In this document: positions 52,414 to 60,713 of the stretch, in pieces
Layout: the number at the start of each line of letters is the position of its first letter
Numbering within the stretch: position 1 is the first letter of the stretch
DNA from: an uncultured Dehalococcoidia bacterium
GTDB lineage: Bacteria > Chloroflexota > Dehalococcoidia > Lucifugimonadales > GCA-2712585
Assembly (NCBI GenBank): GCA_951812825.1
Contig: OX638324.1
Location: 568,459-632,458, forward strand
Direction of reading: 5' to 3'
DNA length: 64,000 bases
The notes under the pieces: generated by a model
Told to the model about the DNA's origin: nothing
What the model saw: only the letters and a program-made list of their open reading frames with translations
Database searches by the model: none
Position numbers and translations under genes: made by a program

Positions 52414-53220
52414 ATGAACCAGAATTTACAGCAGAAAACCGCATCCAACTCCCCGCCCGTCTACAACGGCGGTATAACCATCAAGTCGGAACGCGAGCTT
52501 CAGGCCATGCGACGCGCCGGAGCTATCGTTGCGGAGACCATCGCCGTCCTCAAGCAAACCGCCAAGCCCGGAACAACCACTGGGCGCTTGGATCAGATCG
52601 CCTCCCGCGAGATCCGAAAGCGTGGCGCAGTGCCCACCTTCAAGGGCTATCGCGGCTTCCCCGGCAGCATCTGCGCCTCCGTCAATGAGGAAATCGTCCA
52701 CGGTATCCCCGGCGGCCGCATCCTCGAAGATGGCGACCTGCTCAAAGTGGATGTCGGCGCAACTATCGACAGCTTCATCGGCGATTCCGCAGTCACCATA
52801 GGCGTCGGCAACATATCAGAAGAAGCCGCGGAACTTATCGAAGTCACCGAGCAGTCCCTCTACGAAGGCATCGCCGCAGCCATCGACGGCGCGCGCACCG
52901 GCGACATCGGCCACGCCGTCGAGCAGTACGCGGTCTCTCGAGGCTACGGCATCGTCACGGAATACGTCGGACACGGCATTGGCCGTTTCCTCCACGAAGA
53001 CCCCCAGGTCCCCAACTACGGCCCCGCCGGCCGCGGCGCCAAACTCAAGAAAAACATGACTATTGCCATCGAGCCCATGGTCAACATCGGCGGCGGGAAG
53101 ACCCGTCTTCTCCCCGACCTCTGGACCGTGGTCACCGCCGACGGCAGTCTTTCCGCCCACTTCGAACACACCATAGCCATCAACAAAGGCAAGGCAGAGA
53201 TACTAACCAAAATTCAATAG
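52414..53220 (+). CDS. map: Methionine aminopeptidase, type I
   Basis: The 268-residue enzyme has '[25 protein letters not shown]', metal ligands in '[24 protein letters not shown]' (two Asp), '[20 protein letters not shown]' (His), '[14 protein letters not shown]' (Glu) and 'FEHTIAI' (Glu). It removes the initiator Met from new proteins. A 25-residue N-terminal extension precedes the core. Confidence 0.96.
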   Translation: MNQNLQQKTASNSPPVYNGGITIKSERELQAMRRAGAIVAETIAVLKQTAKPGTTTGRLDQIASREIRKRGAVPTFKGYRGFPGSICASVNEEIVHGIPGGRILEDGDLLKVDVGATIDSFIGDSAVTIGVGNISEEAAELIEVTEQSLYEGIAAAIDGARTGDIGHAVEQYAVSRGYGIVTEYVGHGIGRFLHEDPQVPNYGPAGRGAKLKKNMTIAIEPMVNIGGGKTRLLPDLWTVVTADGSLSAHFEHTIAINKGKAEILTKIQ

Positions 53221-53230
53221 AAGAGGCAGT

Positions 53231-53449
53231 ATGGCAAAAAAGCAGGGAATAGAGGTAGAGGGTATAATTACGGAGGCGCTCCCCAACGGCATGTTCCGGG
53301 TGGAACTTCCCAACAAGCACAAGGTTCTCGCCCACGTTTCGGGCAAGATCCGGCTGCACTTCATCCGCGTTCTCAACGGCGACCGAGTGCTGGTGGAACT
53401 CTCCCCCTATGACCTCAGCCAGGGCAGAATCACCTACAGGTTCAAATAA
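53231..53449 (+). CDS. infA: Translation initiation factor IF-1
   Basis: The 72-residue OB-fold protein has '[66 protein letters not shown]'. Binds the A site of the 30S subunit at initiation. Followed by a dispersed repeat. Confidence 0.97.
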   Translation: MAKKQGIEVEGIITEALPNGMFRVELPNKHKVLAHVSGKIRLHFIRVLNGDRVLVELSPYDLSQGRITYRFK

Positions 53450-53487
53450 CTGAAGATAATCACTAATGCAGAGCCCAGCCTGCCACT

Positions 53488-53525
53488 ATGTCATTCTGAA
53501 CGAGGAGTAGCGTAGTGAAGAATCT
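53488..53525. repeat. Dispersed repeat, family A, inside the ribosomal operon
   Basis: ATGTCATTCTGAACGAGGAGTAGCGTAGTGAAGAATCT between infA and rpmJ. It is a diverged member of the family and the only one lying within a conserved operon. Confidence 0.7.
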
Positions 53526-53561
53526 AGTACACTTAGACTTATATAAGGCTCAATCGAAAAA

Positions 53562-53675
53562 ATGAAAGTCAAAGCTTCCGTTAAAGTGCGTTGCGACAAG
53601 TGTCGCATCATCCGGCGCAAACGCGTCGTTCGCGTCATATGCAGCAACCCCAGACACGCCCAGAGGCAGGGCTAA
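53562..53675 (+). CDS. rpmJ: Large ribosomal subunit protein L36
   Basis: A 37-residue frame '[20 protein letters not shown]' followed by '..[13 protein letters not shown]' with the C-C-C-H zinc ligands of zinc-type L36. It lies between infA and rpsM, its usual place. It is shorter than the 60-residue cut often used for gene finding. GGAGG for rpsM follows its stop. Confidence 0.97.
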   Translation: MKVKASVKVRCDKCRIIRRKRVVRVICSNPRHAQRQG

Positions 53676-53684
53676 GGAGGTCCC

Positions 53685-54077
53685 ATGGTCAGAATCGTTG
53701 GAGTGGACGTTCCCGATGGCAAAAGGGTGGACGTTGCCCTCACACGCATCTACGGCGTCGGTCTCTTCACCGCCCGACAAGTGGTGGAACAGGCCGGCAT
53801 CCAGGGCGAACCACGCCCAAAGATGTACGAGCTCACCGAGGAGCAGGTTGACCGCCTCCGGGAGATAATCGACAGGGAATACCGCGTCGAAGGCGACCTC
53901 CGGCGCGGCAACGTCATGAACATCCGACGCCTCATTGACATCGGCTCCTACCGCGGCCTGCGCCACCGACGTGGACTCCCCGTCCGCGGACAGCGCACCC
54001 GCACCAACGCCCGGACCCGCAAAGGCCCCCGCAAGACCGTCGCTGGCCGCGGACGCCGAACCGGAATGAAGAAGTAA
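53685..54077 (+). CDS. rpsM: Small ribosomal subunit protein S13
   Basis: The 130-residue protein has '[24 protein letters not shown]', '[45 protein letters not shown]'. Helix-two-turn-helix protein of the 30S head. TAAGGAGG precedes the ATG. Confidence 0.97.
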   Translation: MVRIVGVDVPDGKRVDVALTRIYGVGLFTARQVVEQAGIQGEPRPKMYELTEEQVDRLREIIDREYRVEGDLRRGNVMNIRRLIDIGSYRGLRHRRGLPVRGQRTRTNARTRKGPRKTVAGRGRRTGMKK

Positions 54078-54095
54078 ATCAGAGGTTATCGCTAG

Positions 54096-54479
54096 ATGCC
54101 AAGACAGAGAAGCCGCAGGCGTGACAAGAGGGTGCCCCCCAATGGCCGCGCCTACATCCGCGCCACCTTTAACAACACCCAGGTCACCCTGACCGACGTT
54201 CAGGGCAACACCATCGGCTGGTCCACCGCAGGCACCAGCGGATTCAAAGGCTCCCGTAAGGGCACCGCCTTCGCTGCCCAACGCGCGGCGGAGCAGGCCG
54301 CCAAGAAGGCCCTCGATCAGGGCCTCCAGAGAGTGGACGTTTTCGTCAAAGGCCCCGGCGCGGGCAGAGAGGCCGCCATCCGCTCCCTCCAGGCCGCCGG
54401 CCTCGCCATCACCAGCATCCGCGACGTTACCCCCATACCCCACAACGGCTGCAGACCCCCCAAGAGAAGAAGAGTGTAA
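54096..54479 (+). CDS. rpsK: Small ribosomal subunit protein S11
   Basis: The 127-residue protein has '[60 protein letters not shown]' and '[21 protein letters not shown]'. Part of the platform near the mRNA exit. Confidence 0.97.
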   Translation: MPRQRSRRRDKRVPPNGRAYIRATFNNTQVTLTDVQGNTIGWSTAGTSGFKGSRKGTAFAAQRAAEQAAKKALDQGLQRVDVFVKGPGAGREAAIRSLQAAGLAITSIRDVTPIPHNGCRPPKRRRV

Positions 54480-54558
54480 CGAGAAGTACTTGCGCCGGGT
54501 GCGGAATCTCCCGTCCGGCACCCACTTCCGTCAAGTCCTAAAAAGGAAAGGAAAAGAG

Positions 54559-55185
54559 TTGGCAAGATATACAGGCCCGGCCTGCAGGCTATGCCGCAGA
54601 GTGGGCGAAAAGCTGTTCCTTAAGGGTGAGCGGTGCTACACCCCAAAGTGCGCCGTAGACCGGCGACGTACCCTCCCCGGCGACCGCTCCATGCGACGCC
54701 GCCGCATCTCCGACCACGGCATTAAGCTTCGCGAGAAGCAGAAGGCCCGCTACATGTACGGAATCATGGAGACCCAATTCAGGAAATACATGGACAAGGC
54801 CTTCAAACAGGCCGAATCCACCGGCCAGAACCTCATCCGCCAGTTGGAGACCCGCTTGGACAACGTCGCCTACCGCCTCGGTTTCGCCGACTCACGCCGA
54901 CAGGCCCGCCAGATCGTCCTGCACGGCCACCTCACAGTGGGCGATCGCAAGACGGACATCCCCTCCTACTCCGTTCGACCGGGAGACGTTATCGAATGGA
55001 AGGAGTCCCGGAAGGACAACGAGTACGCCAAGCTAATGTCCGCCGATCTCCCCAAGCGTCCCGTACCCGCGTGGCTCGAGCTGGACGTGCAGAACCTCAA
55101 AGCCACCGTCCGGCGGCTCCCTAGCGACGAAGAACTGGACACCACCATCGATACCCGCCTTATCGTTGAGTACTATTCGAGGTAG
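54559..55185 (+). CDS. rpsD: Small ribosomal subunit protein S4
   Basis: The family start is 'xARYTGPACRLCRRVGEKLFLKGERC', which places the start at TTG 54559 with AAAGGAAAGG upstream and gives the usual 208 residues. An upstream start at 54490 would add 23 atypical residues. The four Cys ('CRLC', 'CYTPKC') form a zinc site, and the S4 RNA-binding domain follows ('RLDNVAYRLGFADSRRQARQIVLHGHLTVG'). Primary 16S binder. Confidence 0.96.
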   Translation: MARYTGPACRLCRRVGEKLFLKGERCYTPKCAVDRRRTLPGDRSMRRRRISDHGIKLREKQKARYMYGIMETQFRKYMDKAFKQAESTGQNLIRQLETRLDNVAYRLGFADSRRQARQIVLHGHLTVGDRKTDIPSYSVRPGDVIEWKESRKDNEYAKLMSADLPKRPVPAWLELDVQNLKATVRRLPSDEELDTTIDTRLIVEYYSR

Positions 55186-55192
55186 CGCCCCA

Positions 55193-56254
55193 ATGCTCGA
55201 CTTTGACAGCGACAACGTCATCCTGGAAGATTCCCCCGTTGCCCCGGAAAAGCCCATCACCCCGGGCATCAACATCATCGAGGTCACGGAAACCTACGGT
55301 AAGTTCCACATCGAACCCTTGGAACGAGGATACGGCGCCACCCTGGGCAACCCTATGCGCCGCACCCTCTTGAGCTCCATCTCCGGAGCCGCCGTCACCT
55401 GGGTCAAGGTGGAGGAAGTGCTTCACGAATACAGTGTCATCCCCAACGTCAAAGAAGACGTTATGGAAATCCTTTACAACATCGGCCAGGTCCGCATCCG
55501 TTCTGTGACCGGCCGTCCGGGCAAGATGCGTCTGGAAGTTGCCGGCGAAGGCATGGTCTCCGCCGGTGACATTGCCACCTCCTCCGACTTTGAAATCGTC
55601 AACCCCGAGCAGCATCTCGCCACAATCGACTCGCCCGACGGCTCCCTCGCCGTCGAGCTTAACGTGGAGCCCGGCAAAGGCTACCAGCCCGCCTCCTCCG
55701 GCGACAGCATGCCCCGCGGCGTTCTCCCTCTGGACGCCATTTTTAACCCCGTCCGCAAGGTTAACTACACCGTGGAGAAGACCCGCGTCGGCCAGGTCAC
55801 GGACTACGAACGCCTCATCCTAGAGGTGTGGACCAACGCCACAATTACCCCCGCCGAAGCCCTGAAGAAGGCCTCGGAAGTCCTAGTCGACCACTTCTTC
55901 ATGTTCAACAGCCTGGACAAGAGCGGTGCCATCAGCCCCGAGGACCTGCGGCGCACCCGCACCGTCCCCGTCGAGGTCTATCAGACGCCCCTCGAAAAGC
56001 TGGAGATCTCCCCGCGGACCCTGAACTCCCTCAAGAATCACGGCCTCCAGCGTGTCGGCCAGATCTTGGAAATGTCCGACGACGAACTAAAGGAAATTAG
56101 GAACTTCGGCGTAAAGTCCCTGGGCGAACTCAAGGAAAGACTCAAGGACATTGGCTACGGCCTCCAGGAAGAACCTGAGGAGCCGCCCCCGGAAGAACCC
56201 CAAGAGGTAACAGCCGGCCTCCCCACGGAAGAGGAGGTAGCCTCCAATGGTTAG
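55193..56254 (+). CDS. rpoA: RNA polymerase alpha subunit
   Basis: ATG 55193 gives 353 residues. The alpha-NTD '[56 protein letters not shown]' drives polymerase assembly. The alpha-CTD has '[48 protein letters not shown]'. The last 20 residues are Glu/Pro-rich, like tails elsewhere in this operon. It overlaps rplQ by 8 bp. Confidence 0.97.
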   Translation: MLDFDSDNVILEDSPVAPEKPITPGINIIEVTETYGKFHIEPLERGYGATLGNPMRRTLLSSISGAAVTWVKVEEVLHEYSVIPNVKEDVMEILYNIGQVRIRSVTGRPGKMRLEVAGEGMVSAGDIATSSDFEIVNPEQHLATIDSPDGSLAVELNVEPGKGYQPASSGDSMPRGVLPLDAIFNPVRKVNYTVEKTRVGQVTDYERLILEVWTNATITPAEALKKASEVLVDHFFMFNSLDKSGAISPEDLRRTRTVPVEVYQTPLEKLEISPRTLNSLKNHGLQRVGQILEMSDDELKEIRNFGVKSLGELKERLKDIGYGLQEEPEEPPPEEPQEVTAGLPTEEEVASNG

Positions 56255-56600
56255 ACACAGAGTGGCCGGCAGAAAGCTCGGACGGCCCACCGCCCAGCGC
56301 GTTGCCCTCCTTCGAGCCCTCGCCTCCCAGCTCATCATCCACGAGCGCATCATTACCACCGAAGCCAAGGCCAAGGAGGCCCGCAGCTTCACCGAAAAGA
56401 TGATCACCTACGGCAAGAAGGGCACCCTCCATCACCGCAGGCTCGCTACGGCCAAAATCCCCAACAAGACCGTGGTCAGGAAGATCTTCGACGACCTGGC
56501 TCCCCGCTATTCCAACCGCGCCGGCGGTTACACCCGCATCATCAAGCTTGGCCGGCGCAAGGGCGACGCCGCTCCTCTCGCCCAGCTGGAACTCGTCTAA
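56247..56600 (+). CDS. rplQ: Large ribosomal subunit protein L17
   Basis: The 117-residue protein has '[59 protein letters not shown]' and '[28 protein letters not shown]'. Near the exit tunnel. Confidence 0.97.
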   Translation: MVRHRVAGRKLGRPTAQRVALLRALASQLIIHERIITTEAKAKEARSFTEKMITYGKKGTLHHRRLATAKIPNKTVVRKIFDDLAPRYSNRAGGYTRIIKLGRRKGDAAPLAQLELV

Positions 56601-56620
56601 GACCGTCCCAGAGTCATGCC

Positions 56621-57406
56621 TTGCTTCAACAAACTCAGCCAACCCGCAAGTTGGCCCTCATCATCGAGTACCACGGCGGAAACTACCACGGCTTTCAGTT
56701 CCAGCCCAATCTCCCGACCATTCAGCACGAACTGGAAAAGGCCATCGCCAGAATTTCAGGCCGGGAGGTGCGCGTAAGAGGAGCCAGCCGCACTGACGCA
56801 GGCGTCCACGCCCTGGGGCAGGTGGTTGCATTCGAAACCAGCTCCGAGCTATCGGAGGAAACCTGGACGAGGGCTCTAAACCACCATCTCCCGCAGGACA
56901 TCAAGGTCCGACAGACCCACCAAACCACGCCGGACTTCAACCCCCGCCGTCACGCTCTGGCCCGCATCTACAGATATACCATCTTGAATCGAAGCACTCC
57001 CTCCCCCCTCCTTCACGACCGTAGCGCTTGGGTCCGCTCCCCTCTGGATGTCGACGCCATGCGGGTGAGCGCCCGGCAACTGGTGGGAATCCAAGACTTC
57101 GCACCCTTCACCGTTTCCATGCCGCCGGACAAATCCACCGTCAGGCACGTGAAGCGCTGGGATGTTTGGATAGACGGTGACCGAATCCTCATCGAAGCAG
57201 AAGCCAACGCCTTCATGATGCGCCAAATTCTCAGGACCAACGGCCTGCTCGTGGAAGTCGGAAGAGGAAAGGCCCCCGTTTCTGTAGTCAAACAGACCTT
57301 GGAAAATGGTATAATGAACGCCAATTTCGTCACTGGGCTTCCGGCCAAGGGCCTCTGCCTCATGAAAGTGGAATACCCGGGCTTTCCGCCCAACAAAGAG
57401 AACTGA
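56621..57406 (+). CDS. truA: tRNA pseudouridine(38-40) synthase
   Basis: The 261-residue enzyme starts near TTG 56621: 'LALIIEYHGGNYHGFQFQPNLPTIQHELEKAI', catalytic Asp in 'GASRTDAGVHALGQVVAF', then 'DFNPRRHALARIYRYTIL' and 'ANAFMMRQILRTNGLLVEVGRGK'. It modifies the anticodon stem. Usual position between rplQ and rplM. Confidence 0.95.
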   Translation: MLQQTQPTRKLALIIEYHGGNYHGFQFQPNLPTIQHELEKAIARISGREVRVRGASRTDAGVHALGQVVAFETSSELSEETWTRALNHHLPQDIKVRQTHQTTPDFNPRRHALARIYRYTILNRSTPSPLLHDRSAWVRSPLDVDAMRVSARQLVGIQDFAPFTVSMPPDKSTVRHVKRWDVWIDGDRILIEAEANAFMMRQILRTNGLLVEVGRGKAPVSVVKQTLENGIMNANFVTGLPAKGLCLMKVEYPGFPPNKEN

Positions 57407-57410
57407 AGAG

Positions 57411-57842
57411 ATGAAGCGAAACAAAACCTACTCAGCCAAGTCCCACGAGGTCCCCGCTGACTGGCACGTCATAGACGCCACCGGCCAGGTCCTTGGGCGA
57501 CTCTGCAGCCAGATTTCCAAGACCCTGCAAGGCAAGCACAAGGCCGCCTACACTCCCCACGTGCTTACGGGCGACTACGTGGTGGTCATCAACGCCTCCA
57601 AGATTCGGGTCACCGGCAAGAAGCTCCTCCAGAAAACCTACTACCGGCACAGCGGCTACACCGGCAACCTCAAGTCCACCATCCTGCGCGACATGCTGGA
57701 AGAGCACCCGGACAGGGTCATCAAGCTGGCCGTCAAGGGCATGCTCCCCGCCACCAAGCGCGGACGTGAGATGCTCCGTCGGCTAAAGGTCTACTCCGAC
57801 CAGACCCACCCCCACCAGGCCCAGGTAGCCGCCGCAAAATAG
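57411..57842 (+). CDS. rplM: Large ribosomal subunit protein L13
   Basis: The 143-residue protein has 'WHVIDATGQVLGRLCSQISKTLQGKHKAAYTPHVLTGDYVVVINASKIRVTGKKLLQKTYYRHSGYTGNLKS' and 'AVKGMLPATKRGREMLRRLKVY'. Early 50S assembly protein. Confidence 0.97.
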   Translation: MKRNKTYSAKSHEVPADWHVIDATGQVLGRLCSQISKTLQGKHKAAYTPHVLTGDYVVVINASKIRVTGKKLLQKTYYRHSGYTGNLKSTILRDMLEEHPDRVIKLAVKGMLPATKRGREMLRRLKVYSDQTHPHQAQVAAAK

Positions 57843-57860
57843 AGAAAGGTAATCAGCCAA

Positions 57861-58271
57861 TTGGTCCAGACAGCCACTGAACAGGAATACTACTACGGAA
57901 CGGGCAAGCGCAAGACCTCCATTGCCAAGGTGCGCCTGTACCTCGGAAACGGCAACATCATCCGGGTCAACGACCAGCCCTTGGAGGAAGCCTTCCCCTG
58001 GTTCATCTGGCAGATTACCGTCAAAGAGCCCCTGGAAGTCACCAACAGCCTGGGCCGATTCCACGTCATGGCCCAAGTCAAAGGCGGCGGCATCTCCTCC
58101 CAGAGTCAGGCGGTCCGACACGGCATCGCCCGCGCCCTCGTCGCCTTCGATGAGAACCTAAGAAAGCCCCTCCGACGGAACGGGCTCCTGACTCGCGACT
58201 CCCGCATCAAAGAGAGCAAGAAGTACGGCCTCAAGCGCGCCCGCCGCGCCCCCCAATACACCAAACGCTAA
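57861..58271 (+). CDS. rpsI: Small ribosomal subunit protein S9
   Basis: The 136-residue protein starts at TTG 57861: 'YYYGTGKRKTSIAKVRLYLGNGNIIRVNDQPLEEAFP', then 'GGGISSQSQAVRHGIARALVAFDENLRKPLRRNGLLTRDSRIKESKKYGLKRARRAPQYTKR', whose C-terminal Lys/Arg contacts P-site tRNA. Last gene of the superoperon. Confidence 0.97.
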   Translation: MVQTATEQEYYYGTGKRKTSIAKVRLYLGNGNIIRVNDQPLEEAFPWFIWQITVKEPLEVTNSLGRFHVMAQVKGGGISSQSQAVRHGIARALVAFDENLRKPLRRNGLLTRDSRIKESKKYGLKRARRAPQYTKR

Positions 58272-58288
58272 CCCCCTCCCTCTACCCA

Positions 58289-58327
58289 CATGTCATTCTG
58301 AGAAGGCCCCGCGACGAAGAATCTCGC
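58289..58327. repeat. Dispersed repeat, family A
   Basis: CATGTCATTCTGAGAAGGCCCCGCGACGAAGAATCTCGC just after rpsI, between convergent genes. Confidence 0.75.
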
Positions 58328-58422
58328 GGCGCGGGTCTCCTCCCCGTTCCCCCACACACGCAGGAACCCACTCTCTACCCATTTGCCAACACAACCACAG
58401 CACCCAAACCTCCCCCCATCCC

Positions 58423-59847
58423 CTACAACCCCAGCATCCCCGACGCCCCGCTCAGCAGCGCCTCCACTACCTCCTCCGAATCCGCCTCTGCATAGATCCG
58501 CACCAGCGGCTCCGTCCCCGACAGCCTCACCATCACCCATCCCTTCTCGAATCGGAACCGCCTCCCGTCCGTAGCGTCCGTCGACACAACCCGCATCCCC
58601 CCAATCTCCGAAACCTCTCCGCTCTTCGCCAGCGCCTCTTGAAACTCCGCCCGCTTGCCGTCATCGAAGGGCACGTCCCGCCGGTCGTAATACCACTCCC
58701 CCACCCTGTCGTACAGCATCGACAGCAGCTCCGAAGGACGCTTCCCCGTCCGAGCCATGAACTCCAGAAACAACAAGCTGCTCAAAATCCCGTCCCGCTC
58801 CGGAATATGCCCCCGAAATCCGTAGCCCCCGCTCTCCTCTCCCGCCATCAACGCATTCTCCTTCATCATCAACGGCCCCGCGTACTTGAACCCCACCCCC
58901 GTCTCCAGAATCGGCACGTCATAAATCTCCCCCAACCGGAACAGCATGTCCGACGACGTGATTGACTTGACGATGGGCCCCCGTTCTCCCCTGACCTCAA
59001 GCAGATACAAAGCCAGCAGCGCAAACACCTGCAGCGTATTGAAGTACCTTCCATTCTCGTCCAGCACCCCCAGCCTGTCCGCATCCCCATCGTAGGCGAT
59101 TCCGACGTCAAGATTTCCACCTGCCACCATTGCCGACGCCTGTGTCAGATTCTCCGCAATCGGCTCCGGCTGGTGCATCCCTGGGAAGGCCGGATTCACC
59201 TCCCCTCGGATCTCCTCCACCCTGCTCGCAGATCCCTCCAGCAGGCGCGGCAGGTACCCCGCCCCAGCCCCATGCATCGCGTCCACTAAGACCCTGATCC
59301 CCGCACCCCTCACCACCTCCAGGTCCACCATCCTCCCCATCTGCGACATATACTTCGGTGCCGGATCAACCTCCCTCACCAACCCCTCCTTCAACGCCTC
59401 CTCCAGCCCCATCCGCGAAGCCCCCGCAGCCTCCGCCGCCCTGACGTGCTCCTCAAGCCTCGCCACAATCTCCGACGACGCGCTGCCGCCGTATTCCGGC
59501 TTGAACTTCACCCCGTTCCACTCCGGCGGGTTGTGGCTCGCCGTAATCATCACCGCTCCCGCAGCCCCCCACTTGGGCACGCTATAGCTCACCACCGGCG
59601 TCGGACTCACCCCCTTAGAAAGCAGTGCCGGCACCCCGTTGGCCGCCAGCGTCTCGGCGGCGCAGTGAGCAAAATCCCTCGACCCGAACCGCGTGTCATA
59701 CCCCACTACAATCCCCCTATCCGCCCAACCCAACTCCTTCACGTAGCTCGCCACCCCCTGCACGCACAACGACACGTTCTCGAAGGTAAACTCCTCCGCT
59801 ATGATCGCCCGCCAGCCGTCCGTGCCAAACTTTATCGCCACCATCAA
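58423..59847 (-). CDS. Phosphohexomutase (phosphoglucomutase/phosphomannomutase family)
   Basis: The 474-residue alpha-D-phosphohexomutase has 'KFGTDGWRAIIAEEFTFENV', the phosphoserine loop 'VMITASHNPPEWNGVKFKPEYGG' (Ser104), the metal loop 'IAYDGDADRLG', the sugar loop 'GEESGGYGFRGHIPERDG' and the phosphate-binding 'VRLSGTEPLVRIYAEAD'. It interconverts hexose 1- and 6-phosphates. GEESGG fits phosphoglucomutase-type members, but mannose activity cannot be excluded. Start ATG 59847 or 59844. Confidence 0.92.
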   Translation of the reverse strand: MMVAIKFGTDGWRAIIAEEFTFENVSLCVQGVASYVKELGWADRGIVVGYDTRFGSRDFAHCAAETLAANGVPALLSKGVSPTPVVSYSVPKWGAAGAVMITASHNPPEWNGVKFKPEYGGSASSEIVARLEEHVRAAEAAGASRMGLEEALKEGLVREVDPAPKYMSQMGRMVDLEVVRGAGIRVLVDAMHGAGAGYLPRLLEGSASRVEEIRGEVNPAFPGMHQPEPIAENLTQASAMVAGGNLDVGIAYDGDADRLGVLDENGRYFNTLQVFALLALYLLEVRGERGPIVKSITSSDMLFRLGEIYDVPILETGVGFKYAGPLMMKENALMAGEESGGYGFRGHIPERDGILSSLLFLEFMARTGKRPSELLSMLYDRVGEWYYDRRDVPFDDGKRAEFQEALAKSGEVSEIGGMRVVSTDATDGRRFRFEKGWVMVRLSGTEPLVRIYAEADSEEVVEALLSGASGMLGL

Positions 59848-60145
59848 CCTCCAAGCCGCTCAACTACCGCAAGCGGCAGGAAAATTCTACCATCCCTCCA
59901 TAGAACATCTCTTCCCCTCTTCAGGAAGACCCTTGCTCAATCTCGCTCCCCTCGAAAGAGACCTTTGCATAATTCCCCTCTCCCTTGAGGGGAGGATTAA
60001 GGTGAGGGTGAAAACGTCCCCAAAGCAAGCCAATATCCACCATAGAATTCTCTCTTCATTACGCCATTCGCTCGAATCTCCATGTTTTGCAAAGCTCTCC
60101 GAAGGCAGAAACCCACCCCGGGGCGCAGTGAGGACGGGCCCCTAT

Positions 60146-60171
60146 CTTGTTCCCGCGAAGGGAGGAACCCA
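60146..60171. repeat. Dispersed hairpin repeat, family C
   Basis: CTTGTTCCCGCGAAGGGAGGAACCC, a variant of the hairpin at 27669-27694. Confidence 0.6.
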
Positions 60172-60211
60172 GTACAGGGTATGGTGAGGGCGGGATCCCT
60201 CTCCCCCTCTT

Positions 60212-60244
60212 TTTTCTGAGGAGGCCCCGCGACGAAGAACCTGG
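60212..60244. repeat. Dispersed repeat, family A (5'-shortened)
   Basis: TTTTCTGAGGAGGCCCCGCGACGAAGAACCTGGCG; lacks the leading CATGTCA. Confidence 0.7.
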
Positions 60245-60528
60245 CGGGGGGCGCTCTTTTCCCTCCCTCTCCCATAAAACTTGCCGACACGCAGCGTCCT
60301 CACTCTTCCCCCCTATAGTGACAACATCTCATTGCGAAAACTCCCTATCTCCTGATATCATGCTGTAATGAAACAAATATACGCACTAGTCAATGCTGCC
60401 TCTTCAACAACCCCCAGCGCCGAAAGAATTCTCATACGGTTTCTCCAAAGTGCACCATCGCCACGCCCTCAACGCCTCCATCCGGCCACGGCGCTCCACC
60501 AGCATTCTTTCTGTGATTGGGAACCACA

Positions 60529-60610
60529 TTCGTTTTCACCACAACAAATTACGAATCCTCGATTACGAAGGAAAACACCCTTCGTTTCCACCACAGAAAA
60601 TAACGAATGC
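60529..60610. repeat. Pair of 30-bp direct repeats upstream of the ThDP enzyme gene
   Basis: TTCGTTTTCACCACAACAAATTACGAATCC (60529-60558) and TTCGTTTCCACCACAGAAAATAACGAATGC (60581-60610), start to start 52 bp, about five helical turns. Each begins TTCGTT and ends AACGAA-like, so each copy is partly palindromic. The spacing and symmetry fit operator sites of a dimeric regulator, located 104-185 bp before the ATG at 60714. Confidence 0.5.
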
Positions 60611-60713
60611 TAAAAAACGAATCAGCTCTACAACAACAGTGGAACCCCTCCCTCCTCTGGACACCAACCCTCCCGCGTACTAGGATGAAACCCACAAAAC
60701 TCAAGGAGGAAAC

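Larger units (their letters stand above)
59848..60713. other. Repeat-rich intergenic region
   Basis: I see no convincing gene in 866 bp. It contains a CTCTCCCTTGAGGGGAGG..GGTGAGGGTG hairpin (about 59976-60010), a family C hairpin, a family A repeat, and a pair of 30-bp direct repeats at 60529-60610. Short open frames here are low in coding character. AGGAGG at 60702-60707 is the ribosome-binding site of the next gene. Confidence 0.6.
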
